From Phycisphaerae bacterium (GTDB lineage Bacteria > Planctomycetota > Phycisphaerae > Sedimentisphaerales > Anaerobacaceae), in NCBI GenBank assembly GCA_016782865.1, contig JADHXR010000005.1:19046-83045 (forward strand): 64,000 nucleotides of DNA, in the 5' to 3' direction. The notes under the pieces were generated by a model that saw only the letters and a program-made list of their open reading frames with translations, was not told the DNA's origin and did not search any database. Positions within the stretch are counted from its first letter, which is position 1. Each line of letters starts with the position of its first letter. The position numbers and the translations under genes were made by a program. This document shows, in pieces, positions 17,360-27,623 of the stretch.

Positions 17360-20300
17360 ATGAACCATAGTCCAACGAAAAAACCCGACCTGGCGTGTTT
17401 CGTACTTGCCGCAGCTCTTGTGCTGTCTCTGGCGGTCCCGGCAGAGTTGAGAGCAGCTTCTTCGCAGAACTTCGAGACAAATCCTTATAGTCTGCAGGTG
17501 CGTGAACAGATCGGTAAGTTGAAATCGCCTAATGAAAATGCGCGTGCCGCAGCGGCCGAGGCATTGGGATTCCTTCGGGCCTACCCCGCCGGAGATGCTC
17601 TCGTCGAAGCGCTGGGTGATGCATCGGCCAACGTCAGGCGAGAGGCGGCCATGTCGCTTGCGTGGTGCGGCGCCAGAGAACACATCCGGCCATTGCTTGA
17701 TGTTTTGGACGATGAGGACTGGGCGGTAAGGCAGGCGGCATGTGCCGCACTGAACAATCTGACGGCGATGGAGTTTGCCTATGACGCACTGGCGGTGCCG
17801 GACGTAAGGGCAAAGCAGATCGCGCGATGGCGTCGGTGGTGGTCCTCGGTCCCGAACGACCGCGCCCCTCGTCAAGCGTTTCGTCTGGCTGCAGGCGGCG
17901 ATCTCGAAGGCCGCCTCAGAGCGGTTCGTGCCCTGGGTACGTTCGGAGCAGAGGGGGCGGCCGAAACGCTGCTGGCGCTGATCGAGCCCTATCGTGAGAG
18001 CGTATACGAGAAGATACAGCCGGTTGAAAGGACGATGGTTCAGGCAGCGATGCGAAGCCTTGCACGTCTGCGCGAACCGGCAGCGCTGCCGGTCCTGATT
18101 AAATTTCTGGACGGCGCAGGCTGGGCCAGATACGCCGCCGGCGCTCTCGGGCTCTACGGCGACCCCGCGGCAATCCGGCCTTCGGTACAGGCTTACCCGC
18201 AATTTGCAAAGAATATGTTTAGAGAGTTGGCCGAGGTTTATCCTCGTGACGACATGGCCAGATTGGGTTGGGACCCGCAGGATCGAATGTATGAAACGCC
18301 GTATGCGATTATGGTTGCCATATCGCGATTGCCGCTCGATGATCCGGACGACCTTAGAGTTCTCAGCGCCATTGTCCCCTTGATCGTGGCGAACATCCCT
18401 TCGGACTGGGACGGCGGTCTGCTCTACGAACAGGAAGCCCATCAACTGGTGGCGGCGTACCTGCTGGAACTAACGGGCTTTCGAGACACCGCTATCGACG
18501 CGGCTTTACATGCGGCTGCGAATCTCGACGGGATCGGCGCCTACTACGACGACCGCAAGAGCGCAAAGCGGATACTTGGTGGACAGTCAGCGGCACAAAT
18601 GGATTCTCTTTCCGATTCAAGATCGGTGATCGAGGACAATCTCAAACTGATCGCCCGGGCCCGCCACGGAGACGTGCCGTATCTTGCGCATTGGCTGCCC
18701 GCTCTGTGCCGGGACGAAGAAGATATTCCACGGCTTGTCGGCCTGCTCGCTCACGGCAATCATTGGATAAGAATAAATGCCGCCAAGGCGCTGATGTTCA
18801 TGGATGCAAGAGCTGCTGTCGAGCCTTTGGGCAAACGGCTGGCCGCCTCGTACCCTGAAGGCGCCTATCGTTTCTCAGGCGTGCTCGAACACGCAGAGTA
18901 CAACGATCCGACGCCGAGATGGCGAGAGGCGTTCGTCCACGCTCTCGGCCGGCTCGGAGCAGCTCAGTACGGGCCTCTGCTTGTGAGTATCCTCCAAGAC
19001 GAGCGAAATGTCATCGACGTGCGTCACGCAGCGGCGATTGCTTTGGACGAGTTGGGTACGCCCGAGGCTCTTGCGGCGCTCGCAAGGGCTGACAAGCAGC
19101 ACGAGTTCCACACGGTACGGCTCGTGGCCCGCGAGGCACTCTGGAAAAGGCGACTCCTAAAACCAGCTCAGCGAGCCTCCATTGCTGTCAAGCCTGAGAC
19201 TATCGCAAAGACGACGCCGGAGAGTAACCGGCCCCAGGCGGTCATATTCATAAAGGACCGGAACAAGTTGCGCACCGATTTTAACGATCAGAGCGGCGTC
19301 GATCCGTGGCGCGAGACCTACTCTGTCACCAACTCCGGCCCGACGATGCGCGTCGGAAAGAATATCTGCATTCTCCGCCCCGCCGCCCCGGATGGACAAG
19401 TAACGCCGCTGACAAACTTCGACGGTGGTTTTGTCGCCGACTGCGAATTGTCCTGGGATGCAAAGAAGGTGATTTTTGCACGGCGGCTCAATAGCGAGGA
19501 CCGTCACTGGAGTGAGGTCCCGTACGAAAAGCCCGTTCTTCGAGAGCCGGGCGAGTCCGTGCTGGGCGGCAAAGATGATCCGTGGTGGCATTTGTGGGAG
19601 ATGAACATTGACGGGGCGGGATTGAAGCAGCTTACGTTCGGGCCATATCACGACGTCAATCCCATATACCTGCCCGACGGTCGTATCATGTTCTCTTCGA
19701 CGCGCATCGGCATGCGGGACGAATATCACGGCTTCCCATGCACGGGATTGACCGTTTGCAACTGCGACGGCAGCGATGTCCATTGCGTAGGTTTCAACCT
19801 GGGAGGCGATAGAGAACCGGCCATGCTCGATGACGGGCGCATCGTGTTCTCACGTCTTGATCTTTTCTATTCCAGGCTGAAAACCGAAATTACGGTTCAG
19901 GCGGTGTTCCCGGATGGGACAAAAAACGTCACGCTCTACGGCCCGGAGCGGCGGGACTTCTGGCATCAGGTCACGCGCAAGAGCAAGGTGAACGGCTGGT
20001 CGGAGTCGCCACCCAGACATCGCCCTTTGCGCCTGACTCAGCCGCAGCCCTTCGACGACGGGCGCATCGTTTGCGCAACCCAGGGAGGACTCACACTCAT
20101 AGGTCCGGGCAAAAGCCGAGAGACGATTATCCCCCATGACAAGAAGATGGCGGTAACCTGTCCCTATCCGCTGGGCGACGGCAAGATTCTCTGTTCGGCG
20201 TCCATCAAGCGGTTCGAGATTGAGGGCAGAGTCTACACCGCGACCAGTGACGAGTACACCAAGCACGAGGGGACATTCCATCTGAGCAAAGCGACAAACG

Positions 20301-21047
20301 TCGACCTGGGGTTATACATGCTCGATGCCGCCACGGGCGAGCTGGAATTGCTCTATAACGATCCTGACTGGGCTGAGTTCGACGCCAGGCCTGTCAGAGC
20401 GAGGCAGCGACCGGTCATGCTGGCCGAAGGTCTCGATACGCGCAATGATTCGTACACGGCTCGGTTCTTCTGTAATTCCGTGCGAACCTCACGCCAATCG
20501 CGGGTGACAACTCGCGGCAAATTCGTGCGCGTGATTGAAGGGATGCCCATCGTCTCCAGGCACAAGACACAGCAGAATCCGCCGGGGATACTCTGGCGCA
20601 ATCATGGCGGCGTCCACGCCCGGGTGCTCGGCACTGCGCCGCTGGGAGCGGATGGATCATTCTACGTGGAAGTCCCTGCGGACCGGCTTATCCACGTGCA
20701 GGTCCTCGACAGCGACCGGCGGGTGGTCGGAAACCAGCTCATCTGGATGTACGCGCGCCCGGGCGAGAGACGAAGCAGCATCTCTTTAGTGTCCTTGCTA
20801 GTCCTTACCATGGATGTACGCGCGCCCGGGCGAGAGACGAAGCTGTGTGGGATGCCATGAAAAACCAGACACGAACCATCTGCCCAATCACTTTGCCCCC
20901 ACGGCAAAGATCGAACCTGTCCGGATGCTCCCGAACGGCGACGAATTCACATACCGCGCGAAGGCATGGCTCAAAGGCACACTGCCTGATGAAACCGAGG
21001 AACGCGCTCGTGTCGTGCGGGCAATCAATCTGATCGGCAGACATTGA
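17360..21047 (+). pseudogene. HEAT-repeat plus hydrazine-synthase-alpha-like cytochrome, disrupted
   Basis: The open frame from 17360 to 20860 encodes a signal peptide, an N-terminal HEAT-repeat array (about residues 40-600), then a TolB/PD40-like propeller and a region resembling the middle of hydrazine synthase alpha (HzsA), including LWEMNIDGAGLKQLTFGP and LPDGRIMFSSTR. In relatives the chain continues into a CVGCHE haem-binding motif. Here a 33-bp segment (20744-20776) recurs at 20811-20843 after 34 bp of unrelated bases, shifting the frame by one. The ORF therefore ends in 27 foreign residues, and CVGCHEKP with the true C-terminus lies in another frame ending at 21047. The intact comparison is the HzsA-like gene at 52203-56204. 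It may be inactivated or an assembly error. Confidence 0.8.
20744..20843 (+). repeat. 33-bp direct repeat with 34-bp filler, breaks the cytochrome gene
   Basis: Identical 33-bp copies lie at 20744-20776 and 20811-20843, separated by 34 bp (20777-20810) that match nothing else I noticed in the window. The period of 67 bp is not a multiple of three. If one copy and the filler are removed, the frame reads straight through ERRS into CVGCHE. Confidence 0.9.
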
Positions 21048-21168
21048 GACCGGCGATTGGCCCTTTCGCAAGTGAGGTTCTTATTCGTTTACAAGCGCTT
21101 GAATCGGCGGGCAACGGAGGATAACATACGCTGTCGGTTTTCCTGGTACTTGTTGATATCCGTAATAT

Positions 21169-23121
21169 ATGGCGATCGTAACATTAAATGACATTCATGT
21201 AGCCTTCGGCCCCGAGGTCGTTTTGGATAAGTTGAATCTTTCGCTGCATCCAGGCGAAAAAGTCGGTATGGTCGGAGCCAACGGCGCAGGCAAGAGTACA
21301 ATCCTGAACCTGATCGCAGGCCAGATCGCCCCGGACATTGGCCGGGTGGCCAAGCAGAAGGGCCTGGCCATCGGTTACCTGCGACAGGAGACGGCTTTCA
21401 GCGGCAAACGCACGATTATGCAAGAGATGCACGCCGGCGTCGAGCATCTGCTGAAACTTCAACGTTCGATCCAAAACGTCTCCGGCGAAATGGAAAGGCT
21501 TACCGGCTCGGCGTTGCAGGCCAAGATGAAGCAGTATGATCGCCTTTGCCACAATTTCGAGATTGCCGGCGGGTACGCATATGAGATTCGCATCCACGCG
21601 ACTCTGGCAGGGCTTGGTTTTGCGCCGGAGCTGCATTACGCCAAGACTTCGGGACTGAGCGGGGGACAGTTGTCGCGTTTGGCTCTGGCCCAGGTCCTGA
21701 TGCTGGAAACGGAGCTGCTGCTCCTGGATGAGCCTACCAATCATCTGGATCTGCGGGCAATCGAATGGCTGGAGCGATTCTTAACAAGCTACAGCGGCTC
21801 TGCGGTTATCATCAGTCACGACAGGAGTTTGCTGGATAAAGTCGCGTGTAAGATAATTGAAGTTGATAAGCGACAGGCCCGCGTCTGGAACGGCAACTAC
21901 AGCAACTATGTGCAGACCAAAGACACCGTGCGATTACACCAGGAGCGGGAGCACCGCAAACGCGTCGAAATGGTCGAACGAACGCTGGACTTCATCGCCC
22001 GCAACAAGGATCAGGAGGGCATGCGCAAAACCGCTCGCGGGCGCAAGACCCGCCTGAATCGTCTGCTCAAGGAGAACCCTGATTTCCTGGACAAACCATC
22101 CAATCAAAAGACTATCAACTTTTCGTTCGGCAACACCGGTCGGGCGAGCGATTTGGTGTTGCGCTGCGAAGGGCTGGGCAAATCCTTTGGCGATCTGACA
22201 CTCTTCGAGAACCTGACGTTTGACGTGCTCAGCCGTGAACGCATAGGAATCACCGGACCCAACGGCACGGGTAAAAGTACGTTTTTGCGATTAGCTCTCG
22301 GTCAGCTCGAACCGTCGGCGGGCAGCATTCGCATGGGCAAGAGTCTCGGCGTGGGCTATCTCGACCAGCACGGCGATGTGCTGGATTCGTCTATGAGCGT
22401 CTTGGATGAGGCCTCGAGCGCCAATCCCAAGCTCTCGTCGGAACAGGTCCGCAGTCGGCTCGGCGCTTTTCTCTTCACGGGTGACGATGTGTTCAAAAAG
22501 TGCGGGGATCTGAGCGGGGGCCAGCGAAATCGTCTGATGCTCTGCAAATTGGTTCTGGCCGAACCCGATGTTCTGGTGATGGATGAGCCAACGAACCATC
22601 TGGATATCGCCAGTCGAGAGATGCTCGAGACAGCGCTGGCCGACTACACGGGAGCTATGATCGTGGTTAGCCACGATCGCTACTTCCTGGACCGGGTGGC
22701 CGATAGACTGATAGTGGTCGGCTCCGATGAGCTGGGCGGGCGCTGTCTGGGCAAAACGGCGTTCGTCGACGTGAGACCCGTGTATTCACACTATGCATCT
22801 TTGGTTCGCAAACGTATAGAGGCCAGGCAGCAGAAAGCTGAATCGCGAGCCGGCGGCCCCAGGAAACGCCGGTCGGCCAGTGCTCAGGACAAGGGCCGCC
22901 CCAAGGCGCCTGAAGAACTCAGGCGGTTCAACAAGTACTCGGCCGAACAAATTGAAGAGCTGATCACCGAGCTCGAGCAGGAACTGGCCGAGATGAAAGA
23001 ACGTTTTGGCGAAGCGACGATTTATAAGAATCCCGAGCAGCTCGCAGAACTGCAGAGCGGTTATGACGCCAAGACTGAGGAATTGAAACTGCTCTACCGG
23101 GCATACGAACGTCACGCATGA
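21169..23121 (+). CDS. ABC-F family ATPase
   Basis: A 650-residue soluble protein with two ABC ATPase domains and no membrane segments, the layout of the ABC-F family. Walker A motifs are GANGAGKST and GPNGTGKST; signatures are LSGGQLSRLALA and LSGGQRNRLMLC; both Walker B regions read DEPTNHLD. A linker of about 80 residues rich in charged residues separates them, and a lysine-rich coiled C-terminal tail follows. ABC-F proteins act on ribosomes, either in translation regulation (EttA, Uup) or in drug protection; the long basic coiled tail is most like Uup. There is no clear ribosome site at the ATG. It converges on the TIM-barrel gene with a 21-bp gap. Confidence 0.9.
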   Translation: MAIVTLNDIHVAFGPEVVLDKLNLSLHPGEKVGMVGANGAGKSTILNLIAGQIAPDIGRVAKQKGLAIGYLRQETAFSGKRTIMQEMHAGVEHLLKLQRSIQNVSGEMERLTGSALQAKMKQYDRLCHNFEIAGGYAYEIRIHATLAGLGFAPELHYAKTSGLSGGQLSRLALAQVLMLETELLLLDEPTNHLDLRAIEWLERFLTSYSGSAVIISHDRSLLDKVACKIIEVDKRQARVWNGNYSNYVQTKDTVRLHQEREHRKRVEMVERTLDFIARNKDQEGMRKTARGRKTRLNRLLKENPDFLDKPSNQKTINFSFGNTGRASDLVLRCEGLGKSFGDLTLFENLTFDVLSRERIGITGPNGTGKSTFLRLALGQLEPSAGSIRMGKSLGVGYLDQHGDVLDSSMSVLDEASSANPKLSSEQVRSRLGAFLFTGDDVFKKCGDLSGGQRNRLMLCKLVLAEPDVLVMDEPTNHLDIASREMLETALADYTGAMIVVSHDRYFLDRVADRLIVVGSDELGGRCLGKTAFVDVRPVYSHYASLVRKRIEARQQKAESRAGGPRKRRSASAQDKGRPKAPEELRRFNKYSAEQIEELITELEQELAEMKERFGEATIYKNPEQLAELQSGYDAKTEELKLLYRAYERHA

Positions 23122-23142
23122 TCAGACGTATCCGGCCGGTGC

Positions 23143-24018
23143 TCAAAGATCGAGGACCTGGTCCATCTGCTGAGATATCTCGGCCAGCCGCTGTCGGCTG
23201 CCACCGCTGACCTCGGCGGTCGCCCAACCTCGGTAGCCGATTTTTTTCAACTCGCCGCGAACTCTCGGCCAATCGATGCTGCCCTCGCCCAGCGGAAATG
23301 CAAAGCCCTTGCGCATCCCTTCGTTCATTGCGACGTCCAGGTTGTACTCTTTGACGTGCACCTTGACGATCCGTTCTCCCAGGACCTCGATCCAGTGCTG
23401 CGGCCAGCCCCAGCGAACGACATTGCCGATATCGAAATACGCCTTAACGTAGGGACTGTCAAGCTCGTCAATATACCGGGCCATCGTAAGCGGCTCGATG
23501 AGGAAGGTAGCCCAGACATTCTCGACCAATATGTGGATGCGTTTCTTCTCCGCGTGCTCAACGGCCTTTCGAATTATCTGCTGTGTGCGCCGGTAGTTCT
23601 CCATGAACGAACCTTTGGGGTCCGCACGTACAACATGAAGAACAGAAGTCGCGCCGTAAACGACTGCCTCGTCGATGGCTCCTTTGAGGTCGGGGTGACT
23701 TGAGTTGACGACGCCGTGAATGGGGATTCCCACCTTCTCGCTGGCGCCGGCGAGGACTCTCGGCTCGGGCATTTTGTTGTTGCCAATGCGCGTGGGCGTC
23801 TCGATGCCCTCGAATCCGAGATCTTTGACCAGTTTCAGCTTGTCTTCGACCGACAGGTCCTCCTGGATCATCGCCAAGCCCAGGGCTTTCCTATATCGCT
23901 TGCTGGGCGACTTCTCGCCGGCGAGCGATTGCTCAGCCAGAAACGCCGGTGCCGCTGCACGTGCCAATAGAAACCCGCTTGTTTGAAGAAAGTGACGGCG
24001 ATCGATCTGAGATTTCAT
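23143..24018 (-). CDS. Tat-exported xylose-isomerase-like TIM-barrel protein
   Basis: A 291-residue protein with a Tat-type leader (DRRHFLQTSG then a hydrophobic run) followed by an AP-endonuclease-2/sugar-phosphate-isomerase TIM barrel. Visible barrel features are the metal-ligand region ILVENVW, YFDIGN, VHVKEY and GEGSIDW. Secreted members in planctomycetes act on carbohydrates, with a divalent metal; some relatives process 3-keto-glycosides. The neighbouring three Tat Gfo/Idh/MocA genes and the DUF1080 protein support a sugar role, but the actual reaction is not readable. The GGATGG before the ATG is a moderate ribosome site. Confidence 0.82.
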   Translation of the reverse strand: MKSQIDRRHFLQTSGFLLARAAAPAFLAEQSLAGEKSPSKRYRKALGLAMIQEDLSVEDKLKLVKDLGFEGIETPTRIGNNKMPEPRVLAGASEKVGIPIHGVVNSSHPDLKGAIDEAVVYGATSVLHVVRADPKGSFMENYRRTQQIIRKAVEHAEKKRIHILVENVWATFLIEPLTMARYIDELDSPYVKAYFDIGNVVRWGWPQHWIEVLGERIVKVHVKEYNLDVAMNEGMRKGFAFPLGEGSIDWPRVRGELKKIGYRGWATAEVSGGSRQRLAEISQQMDQVLDL

Positions 24019-24281
24019 AGGTCCATCCTTAACAAAACAGATAAGTTGCCAAACTTGTGCCTTACGCTATATATGCGGTCGGCCCTGGAATGTCAAGTAA
24101 GTCTGTGCGGCGATTTTTCTGGCGAAAAAGAATCTTAGCAACTTGTCCGCAGAGCGGCGATGTGATATTATCGACGGTCCGTAAACGGACTCTCAAGGAC
24201 GGTTGGGCCATGAGTCAAAAGTGGCTTGCGGACTAAACGTAGAACTCGAAACAGATACAAAGCAATAGGAGAAGACCCATT

Positions 24282-25685
24282 ATGAGCGAATCTAATGAAA
24301 AAAACACGTCGCGCCGTGAATTCTTGAAGAACACCGGACGCCTCGCCGCCAGCTCTGCTGTGGTGGCGGGCATTGCTCCGCGCATCCATGCAGCGGGCAG
24401 CAGCACCGTCAATGTAGCCCTGATTGGCTGTGGCGGCCGGGGCACAGGGGCGGCGGCTAACGCCCTGTCGGTCAACAACGGCCCGACCAAACTCGTCGCC
24501 ATGGGCGATGTCTTCGAGGCCCGCCTCGATAGCAGCTATGCAAACTTGAAGAAATCGCACGCCAGCCAGATGGATGTGCCCGAGGATCGCCGGTTCGTGG
24601 GTTTCGACGCCTACAAAAAAGCGATGGATTGCCTCCGTCCGGGCGACGTCGCGATCTTCGCAACGCCTCCGGGATTTCGCTGGGTGCATTTCACCTATGC
24701 CATCAAGAAAAACCTCAATGTCTTCATGGAAAAGCCCGTCACTGTGGACGGCCCGACTAGTCGCCGCATGTTCGAGCTGGGCAAACAGGCCGATGCGAAA
24801 AACCTCAAAGTTGGAGTGGGCCTGATGTCTCGTCATCAGCGGGATCTCGAGCAACTGCGCAAACGTATCCAGGACGGTGCACTCGGCGACATAATCCTGC
24901 AGCGCGGATACCGGATGCACGGGCCGATCGGATTCTTCCAGTCACTGCCCAAACCGCCCGGCATCAGCGACCTGATGTATCAGATCCAGCGCTTCCACAG
25001 CTTCCTCTGGGCCAGCGGCGGGAACTTCAGCGATTTCAACATCCACATCATCGATCACCAATGCTGGATGAAGGACGCCTGGCCAATCAAGGCTCATGGC
25101 GTCGGCGGGCGTCACTATCGCCAGAGTCCCGAAGGCGTCACCTACGTCGATCAGAACTTCGACACGTATTCGGTGGAATACACATTTGCCGACGGCAGCA
25201 AGTTCTTCATGGACGGACGCTGCATCGATGGTTGCCACCAAATCTACTCCAGCGCCGCGCATGGCACCAAAGGTATGGCGGTCGTCTCCAGGAGCGGCGA
25301 CTGTGGGAGGCCCTCCAGCATCTACAGGGATCAGAATCCGGACCGAGCAAACAGGGTATGGGTATCCGAGGTCAGCAGGGCCGAGCAGGACCCGTATCAG
25401 AATGAGTGGAACGACCTTATGGACGCGATCCGCAACGACAAGCCCTATAATGAAACCGAGAACGGCGTCCAGACCAGCCTCGTGACGAGCATGGGCCGCA
25501 TGGCTGCGCACACCGGCCAGGAAATCACCTACGACCAGATCCTCAACTCGGACCACGAGATGGCGCCCGGTCTGGACAAGTTGACGATGGATTCTCCTGC
25601 GCCTCTGCGGTCCGACTCCAAAGGCAGATACCCGGTGCCCCAACCCGGCATAGTAAAGGACCGCGAGTACAAAGACTTCGCATAA
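24282..25685 (+). CDS. Tat-exported Gfo/Idh/MocA oxidoreductase (copy 1)
   Basis: A 467-residue protein with a Tat leader (TSRREFLKNTG) and a hydrophobic segment ending near AAG, then a Rossmann fold with GCGGRGTGA and the family's conserved EKP motif (FMEKPVTVDGP). The rest is the family's C-terminal alpha/beta substrate domain, with HFTYAIKKN and HIIDHQCWMKD. Exported members normally carry their tightly bound NAD(P) through the Tat system and oxidise or reduce sugars in the periplasm. It has AGGAG 9 nt upstream and a strong terminator just after. It is closely related to the next gene. Confidence 0.9.
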   Translation: MSESNEKNTSRREFLKNTGRLAASSAVVAGIAPRIHAAGSSTVNVALIGCGGRGTGAAANALSVNNGPTKLVAMGDVFEARLDSSYANLKKSHASQMDVPEDRRFVGFDAYKKAMDCLRPGDVAIFATPPGFRWVHFTYAIKKNLNVFMEKPVTVDGPTSRRMFELGKQADAKNLKVGVGLMSRHQRDLEQLRKRIQDGALGDIILQRGYRMHGPIGFFQSLPKPPGISDLMYQIQRFHSFLWASGGNFSDFNIHIIDHQCWMKDAWPIKAHGVGGRHYRQSPEGVTYVDQNFDTYSVEYTFADGSKFFMDGRCIDGCHQIYSSAAHGTKGMAVVSRSGDCGRPSSIYRDQNPDRANRVWVSEVSRAEQDPYQNEWNDLMDAIRNDKPYNETENGVQTSLVTSMGRMAAHTGQEITYDQILNSDHEMAPGLDKLTMDSPAPLRSDSKGRYPVPQPGIVKDREYKDFA

Positions 25686-25707
25686 CGGAGCGTCACTGTG
25701 GACTATT

Positions 25708-25752
25708 GACCGCAGTTGTCGGTTCGGCCGGTAACTGCGGTCTTATTTTTTT
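25708..25752 (+). terminator. Rho-independent terminator after Gfo/Idh/MocA copy 1
   Basis: A perfect 10-bp stem, GACCGCAGTT (25708-25717) with AACTGCGGTC (25733-25742), encloses a 15-nt loop and is followed directly by a T-rich run, TTATTTTTTT. Confidence 0.9.
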
Positions 25753-26011
25753 GAAGCAGATACCCCGATTTGCAGGCGATGATGAATGCCGTGCACTTGG
25801 AGACCTTTGCCGCGGGCAGCTGAGGCCCTGCCAAAAACAACTTGAATCGGACTGGGCAAGCTAGTACTATAGTTGGTCGGTACGGCAAAGTTCGGGCAAC
25901 AGTTTCGCCAAACGGCATTCATGAGTGTGTTACAGTCGATTTCAGGGACGACTTCGGTCTTAATGAAACAGGAAATATCATCTCACAAAGAAGCATCGAA
26001 AAGGAGAAAAT

Positions 26012-27400
26012 ATGGCAAATTCAACTGAATCGGGCAAGGACCCGGGCACATCACGGCGTGAATTTTTGAAAAATACCGGTCGGATTGCCGCGACCTCGGC
26101 GCTGGCGGCGGGAATCGGCTCGAGCGTCTATGCAGCGGGCAGCAGCGAGATTAAAATCGTCCTGATAGGCTGCGGCGGGCGAGGCACAGGTGCGGCGACG
26201 AACGCCCTTTCGGTCAAAGGCGGTCCGATCAAGCTCGTCGCGATGGCCGACGTGTTCGAAGATAAGCTCAAGGGCAGCTACAAGAGCCTCAAGCAACGGT
26301 TCGGCGACAGCGTCCAGGTGCCTGAGAACCGCAAATTCCTCGGCTTCGACGGTTACAAGAAGGCGATGGACTGTCTCAAGCCGGGCGATGTCGCCATTTT
26401 CGCGACGCCTCCGGCGTTCCGCTGGGTGCATTTCACCTATGCAATCCAGAAGAACCTCAACGTCTTTATGGAAAAACCGGTCACAGTGGATGGCCCGACG
26501 ACCGGCAGGATGATCAAACTCGCCGCACAGGCGGACGAGAAGAACCTCAAAGTTGGCGTTGGCCTGATGATCCGCCACTGCGCGGGCCGCAAGCAGCTCA
26601 AGCAGCGTATCGATGATGGCGAGATTGGCGAGATTATCGCCATGAGAGCCTATCGCATGGGTGGCCGGGCATGCGCCACGGGTCCCAAGCCCGATGATAT
26701 GACCGAGCTGATGTACCAGATCCGCAGGTTCCACAGCTTCCTCTGGGCCAGCGGCGGCATGTACCACGACTTCTACATCCACCAGATCGACGAGTGCTCC
26801 TGGATGAAAGGCGCCTGGCCAATCGAGGCTCATGGGTCCGGCGGCCGCCATTATCGAGGCGACGCGGTCGACCAGAATTTCGACAGCTACTCGATCGAAT
26901 ACGTCTACCCGGACGGGACCAGGTTCTTCTATCAGGGCAGAGCCATCACCGGCTGTCAGGGCAGATTCGACAGCTACGTTCACGGCACGAAGGGCGTGGG
27001 CGTGGTCTCGACGAGCAGCCACTATCCCGGCAAGGTCCGAACGTACAAGGGTCATAACATGACCAGGGAAAACCGAATATGGGCGTTCCCACAGCCTGAG
27101 CCGAGTCCATATCAACTCGAGTGGGACGACTTGATTGATGCGATCCGTCAGGACAAGCCCTACAACGAGGTCAAACGCGGCGCCGAGGCGAGTCTGGTCA
27201 ATACGATGGGCCGTATGGCTGCCCACACCGGGCAGGTCATCACTTTTGATGATGCACTCAACTGCCCGCACGAGTTCGCTCCCGATGCCGATAAGTTCAC
27301 AATGGATTCGCCCGCCCCCCTGCGTTCCAATTCCAAAGGTGAATATCCCGTTCCGCAACCGGGTATCCTCAAGGACCGCGAATACAAGGAATTCGCATAG
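26012..27400 (+). CDS. Tat-exported Gfo/Idh/MocA oxidoreductase (copy 2)
   Basis: A 462-residue close paralogue of the preceding gene: the same Tat leader style (TSRREFLKNTG), Rossmann GCGGRGTGAATN, and FMEKPVTVDGP. Most differences lie in the substrate half, so the two probably act on related but different sugars. It has a strong AAAAGGAGA ribosome site and its own terminator downstream, so the pair is transcribed separately rather than as one operon. The 326-bp gap before it holds the copy-1 terminator and presumably a promoter that I cannot pinpoint. Family is certain; reaction is inferred. Confidence 0.9.
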   Translation: MANSTESGKDPGTSRREFLKNTGRIAATSALAAGIGSSVYAAGSSEIKIVLIGCGGRGTGAATNALSVKGGPIKLVAMADVFEDKLKGSYKSLKQRFGDSVQVPENRKFLGFDGYKKAMDCLKPGDVAIFATPPAFRWVHFTYAIQKNLNVFMEKPVTVDGPTTGRMIKLAAQADEKNLKVGVGLMIRHCAGRKQLKQRIDDGEIGEIIAMRAYRMGGRACATGPKPDDMTELMYQIRRFHSFLWASGGMYHDFYIHQIDECSWMKGAWPIEAHGSGGRHYRGDAVDQNFDSYSIEYVYPDGTRFFYQGRAITGCQGRFDSYVHGTKGVGVVSTSSHYPGKVRTYKGHNMTRENRIWAFPQPEPSPYQLEWDDLIDAIRQDKPYNEVKRGAEASLVNTMGRMAAHTGQVITFDDALNCPHEFAPDADKFTMDSPAPLRSNSKGEYPVPQPGILKDREYKEFA

Positions 27401-27424
27401 CACCGCATCACAATACGTGTTTCG

Positions 27425-27463
27425 CTGCCGGTCTCAGCTCAATCGAGACCGGCAGTCCTTTTT
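27425..27463 (+). terminator. Rho-independent terminator after Gfo/Idh/MocA copy 2
   Basis: An 11-bp perfect stem, CTGCCGGTCTC (27425-27435) with GAGACCGGCAG (27445-27455), has a 9-nt loop and is followed by TCCTTTTT. Confidence 0.9.
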
Positions 27464-27623
27464 GACGACTTTTGACGTAATCCGTTCTCCCAGGGCGAGG
27501 CTACTTTTCCGATACTCGTGTTTGCAGATTGCAGCTCACTATGGTAGAATACCGAGCAGTTTCGCTTCGTAGGGCGATTATAAGTAGAACGTTTCAATTC
27601 TGGTGTGGTTAGGAGTCGAAAAG

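Noticed and set aside
17279..18445. A 388-codon minus-strand frame opposite the HEAT part of the disrupted cytochrome
   Set aside because: No start signal or family; the opposite strand has clear HEAT repeats and a signal peptide.
26051..27403. A 450-codon minus-strand frame opposite Gfo/Idh/MocA copy 2
   Set aside because: It mirrors a gene with leader, Rossmann and EKP motifs; it is a shadow.
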